In this document: in pieces, positions 7,434 to 18,552 of the stretch
Numbering within the stretch: the first letter of the stretch is position 1
Layout of the letters: each line of letters begins with the position of its first letter
Assembly (NCBI GenBank): GCA_028823885.1
Contig: JAPPFK010000207.1
Coordinates: 1-38,315 of the forward strand
Length of the DNA stretch: 38,315 nucleotides
Reading direction: 5' to 3'
Source of the DNA: Rhodospirillales bacterium
Lineage (GTDB): Bacteria; Pseudomonadota; Alphaproteobacteria; Rhodospirillales; UBA2165
Position numbers and translations under genes: made by a program
The notes under the pieces: generated by a model
Databases searched by the model: none
What the model was told of the DNA's origin: nothing
Seen by the model: only the letters and a program-made list of their open reading frames with translations

Positions 7434-7601
7434 GAATTTATCGGGATGCAGGTGTCTTTCCCGACGGCGGATGCGGCGACGGGCGGTATTCCCGGCCGAC
7501 ATTCAAATGGATTCCGCGGCCGTTCCGCAATCCGACCGCCTCCCTCTTGTCCCGATTCCGTGTTGGTGCAAGGATGGAAAAAACACGGAGGGTCATGCCC
7601 C

Positions 7602-8132
7602 ATGCGGGTGCCCGACGCCATCGACACGGCGCGGCTGCGCCTCAGGCGTCATCAGCGGAAGGACGAGGCCGCCTTCGTCGCGTTCATGACCGACGAGGAA
7701 GCGACCCGTTTTCTGTTGCTGACCGCGGGCGAGCGTACCGAGGCGGGGGCGCGCGCCCAATTCAGCCGGGCGCTGAACCTCTACGAAGTCGCCGAACCGA
7801 TCTTTTCGCTGACCATCGCCGACAGGGAAACCGACGCCTTCGTCGGGGCGTGCGGACTGAACCCGATCGTCGAGGAACCGGCGGCTCGCGAGATCTTCTA
7901 TGACGTTATCGTCGAACAGCAAGGCAAGGGCTATGCGCGGGAGGCCAGCGAGGCGCTGGTCGACTACGCCATGAAGGAAGCCGGGATTCCCAAACTGGTG
8001 GCGTTCCTGCGGCCGGAGAACACCCGCGCCGTCGCCGTCGCCGAGTATCTCGGGTTCGAGGACCACGGACCGGCGATGAAGCACGGCCGCTCGGGCCGCC
8101 GCTATGTCCTGTCGGCGGTTAAGCCGGCGTGA
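7602..8132 (+). CDS. GNAT family N-acetyltransferase (RimJ-like)
   Basis: This 176-residue acetyltransferase opens with TARLRLRRHQRKDEAAF, typical of RimJ/RimL-like GNAT proteins. The acetyl-CoA pyrophosphate loop is EQQGKGYAREA near residues 105-115, and the family's closing ENTRAVAVAEYLGF lies near 144-157. The ATG at 7602 has GGAGGG 8 nt upstream; the longer in-frame extension to 7446 has no such signal and reads as low-quality sequence. Its stop overlaps the convergent lectin-fold gene by 14 nt. The acceptor is unknown (protein N-terminus or small amine). Confidence 0.88.
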   Translation: MRVPDAIDTARLRLRRHQRKDEAAFVAFMTDEEATRFLLLTAGERTEAGARAQFSRALNLYEVAEPIFSLTIADRETDAFVGACGLNPIVEEPAAREIFYDVIVEQQGKGYAREASEALVDYAMKEAGIPKLVAFLRPENTRAVAVAEYLGFEDHGPAMKHGRSGRRYVLSAVKPA

Positions 8133-8733
8133 CCTCGAGGTTGCGAAAGAACCCGTCGGTTCCGTTGTCGACGTAGAGCCCCACCGCGCCCGACGCATCG
8201 CCCCCGAGCTTCAGATCATTTATCCACAAGGTCGGCTGATCGGCGCCGTGGACGTACAGCTTGGCGGTCGCGCCCGACACGGCCACCCTCAGCGACGTCC
8301 ATTCGGCCGGCGCCAAATCCACATAGGCCTCGTACTCGCCCGCGGCCTCGGCGCGCAGCCGGTCGAATTTGTAGTCGGGATAGGAAAAGTACTGGGTGGC
8401 CCGGTTGCGCCGGAGCTGCACCTCGGCGCGGCCGTTGGCCGGGCGAATATACATGCTCTCGAACCGCGAGCAGTCCGGCGCGATCCGGAACGCGACGCCG
8501 ATGAACCCGCGGGCGCCGCCTTCGGCATCGGGCAGCACGTCGCCCGCCACCTCCACGTCGATGGTGCCGTCGCGGAACGCAAGTCCGTCCAGCATGACGA
8601 AGGTCGGCTCGTCGGCCGCCGTGATCTCCTTGAGCTTCTGCACCCTGAGCGCCGCCGCGCCCCGATGCTCGCCGATTTCCATGGTCACCTGATGGGCGGT
8701 CAGACCGTCCAGATTGTCGAGCGGGTGTTCCAC
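8119..8733 (-). CDS. Concanavalin A-like lectin/glucanase-fold protein, unknown function
   Basis: This 204-residue protein without signal peptide or membrane segment is dominated by beta-strand patterns: FRDGTIDVEVAGDV, ARGFIGVAFRI, YEAYVDLAPAEWTSLRVAVSG, AKLYVHG and a closing GAVGLYVDNGTDGFFRNLEV. This is the layout of LamG/DUF1080-like jelly-roll domains. The start is GTG behind AAGGA. It is the last gene of a probable operon with the SLC13-like permease (24-nt gap) and the dehydrogenase. The fold assignment is by pattern only, and no catalytic residues are claimed. The 3' end overlaps the convergent GNAT gene. Confidence 0.7.
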   Translation of the reverse strand: MEHPLDNLDGLTAHQVTMEIGEHRGAAALRVQKLKEITAADEPTFVMLDGLAFRDGTIDVEVAGDVLPDAEGGARGFIGVAFRIAPDCSRFESMYIRPANGRAEVQLRRNRATQYFSYPDYKFDRLRAEAAGEYEAYVDLAPAEWTSLRVAVSGATAKLYVHGADQPTLWINDLKLGGDASGAVGLYVDNGTDGFFRNLEVTPA

Positions 8734-8757
8734 GATCCGTTCCTTCCCGGGTGAAGA

Positions 8758-10608
8758 TCAGATGCCGTAATACCACGGCGCGAACAGGGTGAATGCAAGC
8801 CACAAAACGACGACCAGCGGCACGCCGGCGCGGGCGAAATCGGCGAAGGTATAGTGCCCGGGCCCCATCACCAGCAGACTGGTCTGGTAACCGATGGGCG
8901 TCGCGACGGCGCAGTTGGCGGCGAACACCACGGCGACGGCGAAGGCCTCGACGGGCACGCCCAGTTCCCGCGCGACACCGACGGCGATGGGCGTAAACAG
9001 CACCGCCGCCGCCTTGGCGGAAATGACGTTGGACAGCGCCGCCACGAGAAGGAAGAAGGCCGACAGCACCACCCAGGGCGGCGCGCCGAACAGGGCATCG
9101 ATCATGTTTTGCGCGAGGTAGGCCGCGCCGCCCGTCTCCTGCATGGCGAGCCCCATGGCCAGCGCCGCCGGGATCATGGTGAAGATCTTGGTATCCAGCG
9201 ACCGCACCGCGTGCTGAATCGAGAGGACGCCCAGCGCCACCATGGCGACGGCGCCCCCCAACGCCGCGATGACCACCGGCAACAGGCCCGTCGCCGCGCA
9301 AAATACGACCCCGGCGAAGATCAGGGTGGCCCGGCGGGCGTGATCCAGCGCCGGCAGTTCGGCTTGCGACCATTCGAGGAGCACCACGTCCCGGTTGGCC
9401 CGGAGCCGCCCGATATCCTCGGGCTGTCCCTGCACCAGCAACACGTCGCCCTCTTCGAGGCGGATTTCGGTGACGGGCGTGCGCAGCATCCGGGCCTGGC
9501 GCTGGATGGCCAAGACCACCGTCCGGTATTTGTGCCGGAAACCGATCTGGCGCAGGGTATAGCCGTTCATTCGCGAGGCTGGCGCCACCATCACCTCGGC
9601 GAGCACCCGGTCGCCCATGGTCCAGGGCGCGCCCTCCGTCTCCCGGCCGTCCTTGAGGTCGGGAATCAGCAGATACGGGTCGTGCGCCACCGCCTCTTCG
9701 AGCGCCTTGCGGGTCGCCGCCACCATCAGCACATCGCCCACCCGCAGGGTGACGTCTTCGAAGGGCGGCATGATCGCCTCTTCGTCCCGCTGGATCATGC
9801 GGAGCGTCATGTCTCCATAGGCCCCGAAGATGCCGCCGCGGGACTTGAGCCCGACCAACTCGGAACCCTCGGCGATGGTCAGCTCGGCGAGGAACTGACG
9901 CCCCTCGCCCTCGACCAGCTGGCTGGCGTAGGACGTTCGGTCCGGGAGCAGCCGCGGCACCACCAGCACGACGAAAACCAGACCGGCGGCGGCGAGCACC
10001 AAACCCGGCACGGTGAATTGGAAGAAGGAGAACGGGGTTTCGCCGAGCTCGTCCATGGCGCCGGAGACCAGAAGGTTGGTCCCCGACCCGATCAGCGTGG
10101 TCATGCCGCCGAGCACCGCGGCGAATGACAGCGGCATCATGACCTTGGAGGGCGATACCGCGAACCGGCCGGCCACCGCTTCCATGATCGGGATGCAGAT
10201 CACCACCACGGGGATGTTGTTCAGGAAACCGGAGACCAGGAGCACCACCAGCAGCGTGACAACGATGGTCGGCCATTTGAGGCCGCCGCCCAGGGACATC
10301 ACCAGTTGCGCGCCCCGGTCGAGGACCCCGGCCCGCACCATCCCCTGCCCCACCACCAGCAGCGCCAGCACGGTGATCAGGGCCGAGTTGGAGAAGCCCT
10401 GGATCACCCGTTCGGCATCGAGCACGTTGGCGCCGTCGGCCCCGACGATGGGGAAGAACTGGAAATAAACGGCGATCACCGCCAACAGCCCGATGGACGT
10501 CACCTCGATGGCGATCTTCTCGATGGCGTAGAGGGTGAGCGCCGCCGCAATGAGGGCGAAGGTCACCCACATGGAGAGGGTGCCGGAGGCCGCGGCGCCC
10601 GCTTCCAC
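8758..10608 (-). CDS. SLC13-type anion/dicarboxylate permease with two RCK_C (TrkA-C) domains
   Basis: This 616-residue inner-membrane carrier has an N-terminal membrane half (about residues 12-225) with the family signatures GFLNNIPVVVI and GSGTNLLVSG. Next come two soluble TrkA-C-like domains (about 235-310 and 330-415; each ends in RVGDVLMV or EEGDVLLVQG). A second membrane half (about 430-616) contains NVISAKAAAVLFTPIA, AANCAVATPIGYQTSLLVMGPG and a final hydrophobic helix. This layout is that of SLC13/DASS-like permeases found across bacteria. The start is GTG (10606-10608), 2 nt after the dehydrogenase stop, so the pair is tightly coupled. A dicarboxylate such as tartrate or malate is a plausible cargo given the neighbour, but sulfate or another anion cannot be excluded. 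Confidence 0.85.
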   Translation of the reverse strand: MEAGAAASGTLSMWVTFALIAAALTLYAIEKIAIEVTSIGLLAVIAVYFQFFPIVGADGANVLDAERVIQGFSNSALITVLALLVVGQGMVRAGVLDRGAQLVMSLGGGLKWPTIVVTLLVVLLVSGFLNNIPVVVICIPIMEAVAGRFAVSPSKVMMPLSFAAVLGGMTTLIGSGTNLLVSGAMDELGETPFSFFQFTVPGLVLAAAGLVFVVLVVPRLLPDRTSYASQLVEGEGRQFLAELTIAEGSELVGLKSRGGIFGAYGDMTLRMIQRDEEAIMPPFEDVTLRVGDVLMVAATRKALEEAVAHDPYLLIPDLKDGRETEGAPWTMGDRVLAEVMVAPASRMNGYTLRQIGFRHKYRTVVLAIQRQARMLRTPVTEIRLEEGDVLLVQGQPEDIGRLRANRDVVLLEWSQAELPALDHARRATLIFAGVVFCAATGLLPVVIAALGGAVAMVALGVLSIQHAVRSLDTKIFTMIPAALAMGLAMQETGGAAYLAQNMIDALFGAPPWVVLSAFFLLVAALSNVISAKAAAVLFTPIAVGVARELGVPVEAFAVAVVFAANCAVATPIGYQTSLLVMGPGHYTFADFARAGVPLVVVLWLAFTLFAPWYYGI

Positions 10609-10610
10609 GG

Positions 10611-11669
10611 CTAGAGCGCCTCCTCCACCGCGCGGCCAAGCTCCCGGGTGCTCGCCGAGCCGCCCATATCCGGGGTCAGGCAGGAGCCGTCCGCAAGCAC
10701 CTTCTCGATCGCTCCGACCACGGCCCGGCCGGCGTCTTCATGGCCCAGGTGATCGAGCATCATCGCGCCGGACCAGATCATGCCGATGGGATTTGCGATG
10801 TTCCGTCCGGCGATGTCGGGGGCCGATCCGTGGACGGGCTCGAACATGGACGGAAACTCCTTCTCCGGGTTCAGGTTGGCCGACGGCGCGATGCCGATGG
10901 TGCCCGTCGTCGCCGGACCGAGATCGGAAAGGATATCACCGAACAGGTTGGAGCCCGCCACCACGTCGAACCAATGGGGATTGCGGACGAAATGGGCGGT
11001 CAGGATATCGATATGGAACTTGTCCACTTCGATATCGGGATAGTTGCCGGCCATGGCCTCCACCCGCTCGTCCCAATAGGGCATGGTGTGGATGATGCCG
11101 TTGGACTTGGTGGCCGACGTCAGGTGTCTGGCGGGCCGGCGGGAGGCCAGCTCGAAGGCGAATTCGAGAATACGGTCGACGCCGCGGCGGGTGAACACGG
11201 TCAACTGGGTCACCGTCTCGTCGTCGGTATCGGCATAGAGCCTGCCGCCGATCTCCGAATATTCCCCCTCGTTGTTCTCGCGCACCACCATCATGTCGAT
11301 GTCGCCCGCCGAGCGGCCGGCAAGGGGCGACGGCACCCCTTCGAACAGCCGCACCGGACGCAAATTGACGTACTGTTGGAAGTCGCGGCGGATGGGGATC
11401 AGCAGGCCCCAAAGGGAAACATGATCGGGCACGCCCGGAAACCCGACGGCGCCGAGGTAAACCGCGTCATGTTCGCGGATCGAGGCGAGCCCGTCGCCGG
11501 GCATCATGGCGCCGGTCTTGTGGTAGCGCTCGCAGCTCCAGTCGAGTTCGTCCCACGAAAACTCGACGCCGTGGGCGCGTCCCACGGCTTCCAGCACCCG
11601 GATTCCCTCGGGCATTACCTCGGCGCCGATCCCGTCGCCGGGAATCACGGCGATCTTGTACGCAGCCAT
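10611..11669 (-). CDS. Tartrate/D-malate-type decarboxylating dehydrogenase (isocitrate/isopropylmalate family)
   Basis: This 352-residue beta-decarboxylating dehydrogenase begins KIAVIPGDGIGAEVMPEG. Other conserved parts are VNLRPVRLFEGVPSPL (substrate Arg), VVRENNEGEYSEIGGR, the lysine segment TSATKSNGI, the metal-binding DILTAHFVRNP and NLFGDILSDLG, and EPVHGSAPDIAGRNIANPIG. The LWGLLIPIRR segment and the ENNEGEYSEIGG variant point to tartrate dehydrogenase/D-malate dehydrogenase (TtuC/DmlA type) rather than LeuB or Icd. These enzymes oxidise D-malate or tartrate with NAD+ and a divalent metal. It is the first gene of the operon with the permease at 8758-10608. Exact substrate needs assay. 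Confidence 0.88.
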   Translation of the reverse strand: MAAYKIAVIPGDGIGAEVMPEGIRVLEAVGRAHGVEFSWDELDWSCERYHKTGAMMPGDGLASIREHDAVYLGAVGFPGVPDHVSLWGLLIPIRRDFQQYVNLRPVRLFEGVPSPLAGRSAGDIDMMVVRENNEGEYSEIGGRLYADTDDETVTQLTVFTRRGVDRILEFAFELASRRPARHLTSATKSNGIIHTMPYWDERVEAMAGNYPDIEVDKFHIDILTAHFVRNPHWFDVVAGSNLFGDILSDLGPATTGTIGIAPSANLNPEKEFPSMFEPVHGSAPDIAGRNIANPIGMIWSGAMMLDHLGHEDAGRAVVGAIEKVLADGSCLTPDMGGSASTRELGRAVEEAL

Positions 11670-11684
11670 CTGCCCCCGCGTAGG

Positions 11685-12401
11685 TCAGGTCCCGTCGTCG
11701 AGATGGACGTTGATCCGCCGGTTGTGCTTGCCCTTGTTTTCGATCTTGCCGACCCGCACCCGGCCGATTTCGCCCGTCTCCCGTACATGGGTACCGCCGC
11801 AGGGCTGCAGGTCAACCCCGTCGATGTCGATCACCCGGACGCTCCCCTGGCCGCTCGGCGGCTTGACCGACATGGTGCGGACCAGTTCGGGCTGGGCATC
11901 GAGTTCGTCATCGGTGACGGACGAGAAGCCGACGGCGTGGTTTTCGCCGATCAGACGGTTGAGTTCGGCCTCGATGCGCTCCTTGTCGAGGGATGTGTCG
12001 GGCAGGTCGAAATCGAGCCGGCTCTTCTCCTCGCCGACCTGACCGCCGGTGACGCCGCCGTCGACCACGGCGCAGAGCAGGTGGAGCGCGGTGTGCATGC
12101 GCATCAGCCGGTGCCGCCGGTCCCAGTCGATCTCGGCGGTGAGCGCAGCGCCGACGTCCGGCGCCGAAACGCCTTCGGCCAGGACATGAACGTGGTCCCC
12201 CGTCTCCCGGTCCTTGTAGGTATCCACGACCGCCAGCGCCGACCCGTCGGCCAGGGTGAGGGTCCCCCGGTCGCCGGGCTGCCCGCCCCCGACGGGGTAG
12301 AAGACCGTGCGGTCGAGCACCACACCCCGGTCGGACACGCCGGTCACGGCGGCCTCGCACGATTTGAGGTAGGAATCGCTTCGGAAGAGTTCATCGGTCA
12401 T
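11685..12401 (-). CDS. alaX: AlaX-type alanyl-tRNA editing hydrolase
   Basis: This 238-residue stand-alone editing domain removes Ser or Gly mis-charged onto tRNA-Ala. The zinc site is complete: H103 and H107 in HTALHLL, and C201 and H205 in CGGTHV. TVFYPVGGGQPGDRG near 32-46 is the usual N-terminal signature of AlaRS-like editing domains. It has the N-terminal beta-barrel and the editing domain but no C-Ala extension, as in AlaX-M proteins. It follows the threonine dehydratase-like gene by 10 nt and probably shares its transcript. Confidence 0.92.
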   Translation of the reverse strand: MTDELFRSDSYLKSCEAAVTGVSDRGVVLDRTVFYPVGGGQPGDRGTLTLADGSALAVVDTYKDRETGDHVHVLAEGVSAPDVGAALTAEIDWDRRHRLMRMHTALHLLCAVVDGGVTGGQVGEEKSRLDFDLPDTSLDKERIEAELNRLIGENHAVGFSSVTDDELDAQPELVRTMSVKPPSGQGSVRVIDIDGVDLQPCGGTHVRETGEIGRVRVGKIENKGKHNRRINVHLDDGT

Positions 12402-12411
12402 GTCGGTTTCC

Positions 12412-13368
12412 TCACGCCAGCACGGACTTTAACAGTTCCGCGTCAACATTGCCGCCGGAGTGCACCAGCCCCACTTTCCGGCCGGCCATCCCGTCTTTTT
12501 CCTTCAGCAGCGCGGCCAGCGGCGCGGCGGCGGCCCCTTCGGCCAGATTATGGGTGTCGGTGAAATAGATCCTCATCGCCGCCCGGATTTCATCCTCGGA
12601 TACGGTCACCACCCGCTCCGCCCCGGCCAGGATGATCCCGAGCGCCGTCCCGTCCGGGACCCGGCAGGCGAGCCCGTCGGCGATGGTGTCGGCTGAATTG
12701 GTCGAGACCGGCTTCTCCCGATCGAAGGACAGGGCATAGGACGGCGCGTTCTCCGCCACCACCCCGACGATCCTGGTTTTGAGGCCCAGCGCATCGCGGG
12801 CCGAAATCATGCCGCAGATTCCGGAACCCATGCCGATGGGCACATAGACCGTATCCAGATCGTCGCGGGCGCGGAGGAATTCCAGCGAGTACGTGCCGAC
12901 GCCCCGCATCAGCAGCGGATGGAACGGGCCGATCATGTGGAGGTCCCGTTCTCCCGCGAGATCGCCCGCGTGCTCCCGGGCCTCCTGGAAGTCGCTGCCG
13001 ACCTCGACGAGGTCGGCGCCCAGCGCCCGCATGGCGGCGTTCTTCTCCGGGTTGTTGCCGTGGGGCACCAGGATGGTCAGCGGCACCCCCGCATGTCCGC
13101 AGGCGTAGGCCAGGCTTTGCCCGTGATTGCCGCGCGTCGCCGAGACGATTCCCCGGGCGCCGTTGTGGCGCCTGGCGAAGTCGTCGAGATAGACCAGCCC
13201 GCCCCGCACCTTGAAGGCGCCGATGGGCGTGTGGTTCTCATGCTTGACCCAGACCTCGCACCCGGCGCGCCCGGACAGCAGCGGCCAATGAAGTTCCGGC
13301 GTCGGTTTCATGTACCGGTAGACGGTCTCCTGCGCCGCCTCCAGCTCGCTCAGGCTTGCGGTATCCAT
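12412..13368 (-). CDS. Threonine/serine dehydratase-like PLP enzyme
   Basis: This 318-residue fold-type II PLP enzyme has the Schiff-base lysine in GAFKVRGG (K53). The phosphate loop is GMGSGICG near 180-187, SATRGNHGQSLAYA near 76-89 binds substrate, and HSGGNVD near 307-313 contacts the pyridine ring. There is no C-terminal ACT domain, so it resembles the catabolic/short threonine dehydratases rather than biosynthetic IlvA. It most likely deaminates threonine or serine. Neighbouring alaX (10 nt downstream) also deals with serine mis-acylation, though the link may be coincidental. It starts ATG at 13366-13368. Confidence 0.88.
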   Translation of the reverse strand: MDTASLSELEAAQETVYRYMKPTPELHWPLLSGRAGCEVWVKHENHTPIGAFKVRGGLVYLDDFARRHNGARGIVSATRGNHGQSLAYACGHAGVPLTILVPHGNNPEKNAAMRALGADLVEVGSDFQEAREHAGDLAGERDLHMIGPFHPLLMRGVGTYSLEFLRARDDLDTVYVPIGMGSGICGMISARDALGLKTRIVGVVAENAPSYALSFDREKPVSTNSADTIADGLACRVPDGTALGIILAGAERVVTVSEDEIRAAMRIYFTDTHNLAEGAAAAPLAALLKEKDGMAGRKVGLVHSGGNVDAELLKSVLA

Positions 13369-13410
13369 GGGCCCGTACCTTCGAAGACACCAGGGCGGTT
13401 TTCAATGCCT

Positions 13411-14211
13411 TTATTGTCCGGCGCCTACCGTATGCCCGTGATTGAGAGGGCCGTGGCCGGAACCGAAGCCGGGTGCGGTCCGGATCGCCTCGATGACATA
13501 GTCCCGGGCGCGGGCAACGGCCGCCTCCAGGGCCAGCCCTTGCGCGATGCCCGTGGCGATCGCCGAGGCAAGCGTGCAGCCGGTGCCATGGGTGTTGGGC
13601 GTGTCGATCCGCGGGCCGGCGAAACGGGCCACGCCGTCGCCCGAGACCAGCAGATCGACGACCTCGCCGCCGTCCCGATGGCCGCCTTTCAGCAGCACCG
13701 CCTTCGGGCCCAGGGCGAGCAAGTCCCGCGCCAGCGTCTCGGCGCCGTCCAAACCGCCTTCGGCGCGTCCGGCGAGGCTCTCCGCTTCCGGCAGGTTCGG
13801 CGTGACCACCGCTGCGCGCGGCACCAGGACGGATTTCAATGTCTCGACCGCCTCCGGCGCCAGGAGTTTCGCGCCGCCCTTGGCGACCATCACCGGATCG
13901 AGGACCACGGGAATGCCGGCGGCCTTTGCATCCAGGACGCCCGCGGCCGCCTCGATGACCTCCGGCTGGCTGAGCATGCCGAACTTGATGCAGTCGGCGC
14001 CGATATCATCGAGCACCAGTTCCATCTGTCGGGTGATGAACTCGACGGGCACGTCGTGGATGCCAAAGACGCCTTGGGTGTTCTGGGCGGTGAGCGCGGT
14101 AATGGCCGTCGCCGCGTAACCGCCGAGCGCGGTGACCGCCTTGATGTCGGCCTGGATGCCCGCGCCGCCGCCGGAGTCCGACCCGGCTACGATCAGAACC
14201 CTGCCCTGCAT
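13411..14211 (-). CDS. thiD: Hydroxymethylpyrimidine/phosphomethylpyrimidine kinase ThiD
   Basis: ThiD phosphorylates HMP and HMP-P in thiamine synthesis. The protein has 266 residues from the ATG at 14209-14211, giving MQGRVLIVAGSDSGGGAGIQADIKA, the standard N-terminus; a start further upstream would invade glmM. Other signatures are CIKFGMLS, LDPVMVAKGGAKLL and the ATP-site anion hole DTPNTHGTGCTLASAIA near residues 205-221. It lies 10 nt after glmM on the same strand. A second thiamine gene, thiE, is in this window at 35617 but is far away and on the other strand. The last residues are Gly/His-rich and probably disordered. Confidence 0.95.
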   Translation of the reverse strand: MQGRVLIVAGSDSGGGAGIQADIKAVTALGGYAATAITALTAQNTQGVFGIHDVPVEFITRQMELVLDDIGADCIKFGMLSQPEVIEAAAGVLDAKAAGIPVVLDPVMVAKGGAKLLAPEAVETLKSVLVPRAAVVTPNLPEAESLAGRAEGGLDGAETLARDLLALGPKAVLLKGGHRDGGEVVDLLVSGDGVARFAGPRIDTPNTHGTGCTLASAIATGIAQGLALEAAVARARDYVIEAIRTAPGFGSGHGPLNHGHTVGAGQ

Positions 14212-14221
14212 GGGACGCCGC

Positions 14222-15565
14222 TCAGCCCGCCTCGGCAATTTGGTGGGCAAGATCATCGACGATCCTGCCGACCAGGCCCGCATCTTCGCCCTCGGCCATC
14301 ACCCGGATCAGCGGTTCGGTGCCCGATTTCCGGATCAGCAGGCGCCCGGTATTTTCAAGCGCGGCTTCGGCTTCGGCGATGGCCGCCTTCACATTGTCGG
14401 CGCCCATGGGATCTTCACCGTTGATGGGCACGCTCTTGAGGACCTGCGGCAGCGGTTCGAAGACCCGGCAGACCCGGCTGGCGGGCGCATCGTTCTGAAC
14501 CAGCACGCTCAAGACCTGAAGCGCCGCGACGATACCGTCGCCGGTGGTGGTGTAGTCGGTCATGATGATGTGGCCCGACTGCTCACCGCCGAGGTTGCGG
14601 CCCATGGCCCGCATTTCCTCGACCACGTAGCGGTCGCCCACCTGGGTGCGGGCGAAGCCGATGCCGAGATTCGTCACGTAGCGTTCCAGCCCCAGATTCG
14701 ACATCACCGTCGCAACGATGCCGCCTCCCGCCAGCCGGCCGGCCTGCTGCCACGACCGGGCGATCAGGCCCATCAGCTGGTCGCCGTCCACGAGTTCGCC
14801 GTTTTCGTCGGCGATCAGGACCCGGTCGGCGTCGCCGTCCAGAGCCAGGCCGATGTCGGCGCCGTGGGCGATCACCTGTTCCGACACCAGGCTCGGGTGG
14901 GTCGAGCCGCAATTCTTGTTGATGTTGTAGCCGTCGGGCTGGACGGCGACCGGCACCACCTCGGCCCCCAGCTCCCACAGCACCGTCGGGGCGACCTTGT
15001 AGGCGGCGCCGTTGGCGCAGTCGACCACCACCTTGAGTCCGGTCAGCGTCTGACCCCGGGGCAGGGTCTGCTTGACGAATTCCGTATAGCGCCCGAGGGC
15101 GTCGTCGAGCCGCAGCGCGCGGCCCAGATCTTCCGGGTTCGCGAGGCCGCCGGACACCCCGTTTTCCATCCGGGCTTCGATCTCGGCCTCGGTCCCGTCA
15201 TTGAGTTTGAACCCGTCCGGGCCGAACAGCTTGATGCCGTTATCGTGGTAGGGATTGTGCGACGCCGAAATCATGACGCCCAGATCGGCGCGCAAGGACC
15301 GGGTCAGCATGGCCACGGCGGGCGTCGGCATCGGCCCGACCAGGATCGGATCCATTCCCGCGGCGACAAAGCCGGCGGTCAGGGCCGGCTCGATCATGTA
15401 GCCCGACAGCCGCGTATCCTTGCCGATCACCACCCGGTGCCGGTGCGCGCCGCGGCTGAAATGCAGCCCCGCCGCCATGCCGACCCCCAATGCGGTTTCG
15501 GCGGTCATCGGCTCGCTGTTGGCGGTCCCCCGGATGCCGTCGGTGCCGAACAGGCGTCTGTTCAT
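14222..15565 (-). CDS. glmM: Phosphoglucosamine mutase GlmM
   Basis: GlmM interconverts glucosamine-6-P and glucosamine-1-P on the way to UDP-GlcNAc for peptidoglycan and LPS. The protein has 447 residues. The N-terminus is [16 protein letters not shown], the phosphoserine loop is [17 protein letters not shown] with S102, the metal loop is ALDGDADRV near 240, the sugar loop GEQSGHII near 325, and the phosphate loop [12 protein letters not shown] near 405. All essential parts are present. I chose the ATG at 15563-15565 because the family starts there; a 12-residue extension to 15601 is possible. It lies between folP and thiD; the ftsH-folP-glmM order is common in bacteria. Confidence 0.97.
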   Translation of the reverse strand: MNRRLFGTDGIRGTANSEPMTAETALGVGMAAGLHFSRGAHRHRVVIGKDTRLSGYMIEPALTAGFVAAGMDPILVGPMPTPAVAMLTRSLRADLGVMISASHNPYHDNGIKLFGPDGFKLNDGTEAEIEARMENGVSGGLANPEDLGRALRLDDALGRYTEFVKQTLPRGQTLTGLKVVVDCANGAAYKVAPTVLWELGAEVVPVAVQPDGYNINKNCGSTHPSLVSEQVIAHGADIGLALDGDADRVLIADENGELVDGDQLMGLIARSWQQAGRLAGGGIVATVMSNLGLERYVTNLGIGFARTQVGDRYVVEEMRAMGRNLGGEQSGHIIMTDYTTTGDGIVAALQVLSVLVQNDAPASRVCRVFEPLPQVLKSVPINGEDPMGADNVKAAIAEAEAALENTGRLLIRKSGTEPLIRVMAEGEDAGLVGRIVDDLAHQIAEAG

Positions 15566-15683
15566 GAATAGTCCGTCCCGCCCTCGCCGGGCTGAATTCA
15601 CTGTATTTGTTCTATTACATCGCAGGCGCCGGGTCAGATAACAAAATCTTTCAGAGCATTACCGGCCGCCCAGGCCCGCCCGC

Positions 15684-16492
15684 TCAGGCCCGTCCGCTAA
15701 GGGCTTCGGCCGTTTCCGCCACATCATGCACCCGGAGGATGGCGGCGCCGTTATCCACCGCCATCCGGCCCCAGTGGAGCGACTCGGCAAGCCGGTCCCG
15801 CGGGTCCGGCGCCTTGCCGATCTTCCGCGAGACGCCGACCAGCACCGGAAGGCCGAGCTCGCACAATACGTCGAGCTTCTCGATCAGCCGGAAATTGTCG
15901 GGCATGTGCTTGCCGAAACCAATGCCCGGATCGATGGCCAATCGCTTTTCCGAAATGCCGGCCGCCAGACACGCCTCGATGCGTCCGCTCAGATAATCCC
16001 GGACCTCGGCGACCACGTCCCCATAGACCGGCCGGACGTTCATGGTGCCGGGCTCGCCTGTCATGTGCATCAATACGATGCCGGCGTCCGACGCCGCCGC
16101 CACCGGCATGGCGCGGCCGTCGCCGCTGAGCGCGGTCACGTCGTTTATCACCCGGGCGCCGGCGGCCAATGCCGTCTCCATCACCCGGGCATGCCGGGTA
16201 TCGACGGAAACGCAAATGCCCTCCGCCGCCAGCGCATCGATCACCGGCGTGACCCGCCGGAGCTCTTCTTCGACGGCCACCGGCCCGGCGCCCGGGCGGG
16301 TCGACTCGCCGCCGACGTCGATGATCGCCGCCCCTTGCGCCACGAGCTCCAGCCCGCGGGCAACGGCCGCCTCGGCGCCCGCGGTTTCGCCGCCGTCGGA
16401 GAAGCTGTCGGGGGTGACGTTGACGATGCCCATGAGAACGGGCGCCGCCATGGCCGCGCCCGCGAATTCTCTCGGCAGTGTTTGAGGGCCGG

Positions 16493-16496
<4 letters not shown>
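15684..16496 (-). CDS. folP: Dihydropteroate synthase FolP
   Basis: FolP joins p-aminobenzoate to dihydropterin pyrophosphate in folate synthesis and is the sulfonamide target. Visible signatures are [68 protein letters not shown] and [10 protein letters not shown]. The longest reading starts at TTG 16494-16496, which overlaps the ftsH stop (TTGA) and suggests coupled translation, giving 270 residues. An ATG at 16449-16451 would give 255 residues and still keep all motifs, so the start is uncertain. Confidence 0.95.
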
Positions 16497-18433
<1,937 letters not shown>

Positions 18434-18552
18434 CGTTTCATTCCTTTTCTGTCCGCAGCCGCTCCGCGGTCCGATCGGTCCTCGGGCGCCGCGCCGTTAT
18501 CTCCGCCTGGGCCCTCAAAAATGCCCGCATATTCCACCGCCTTACAAATAGT

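Noticed and set aside
8216..10639. 807-codon minus-strand frame overlapping the permease
   Set aside because: It is a shifted reading of the permease and lectin-fold genes; its Arg/Gly-rich translation has no recognisable domain.
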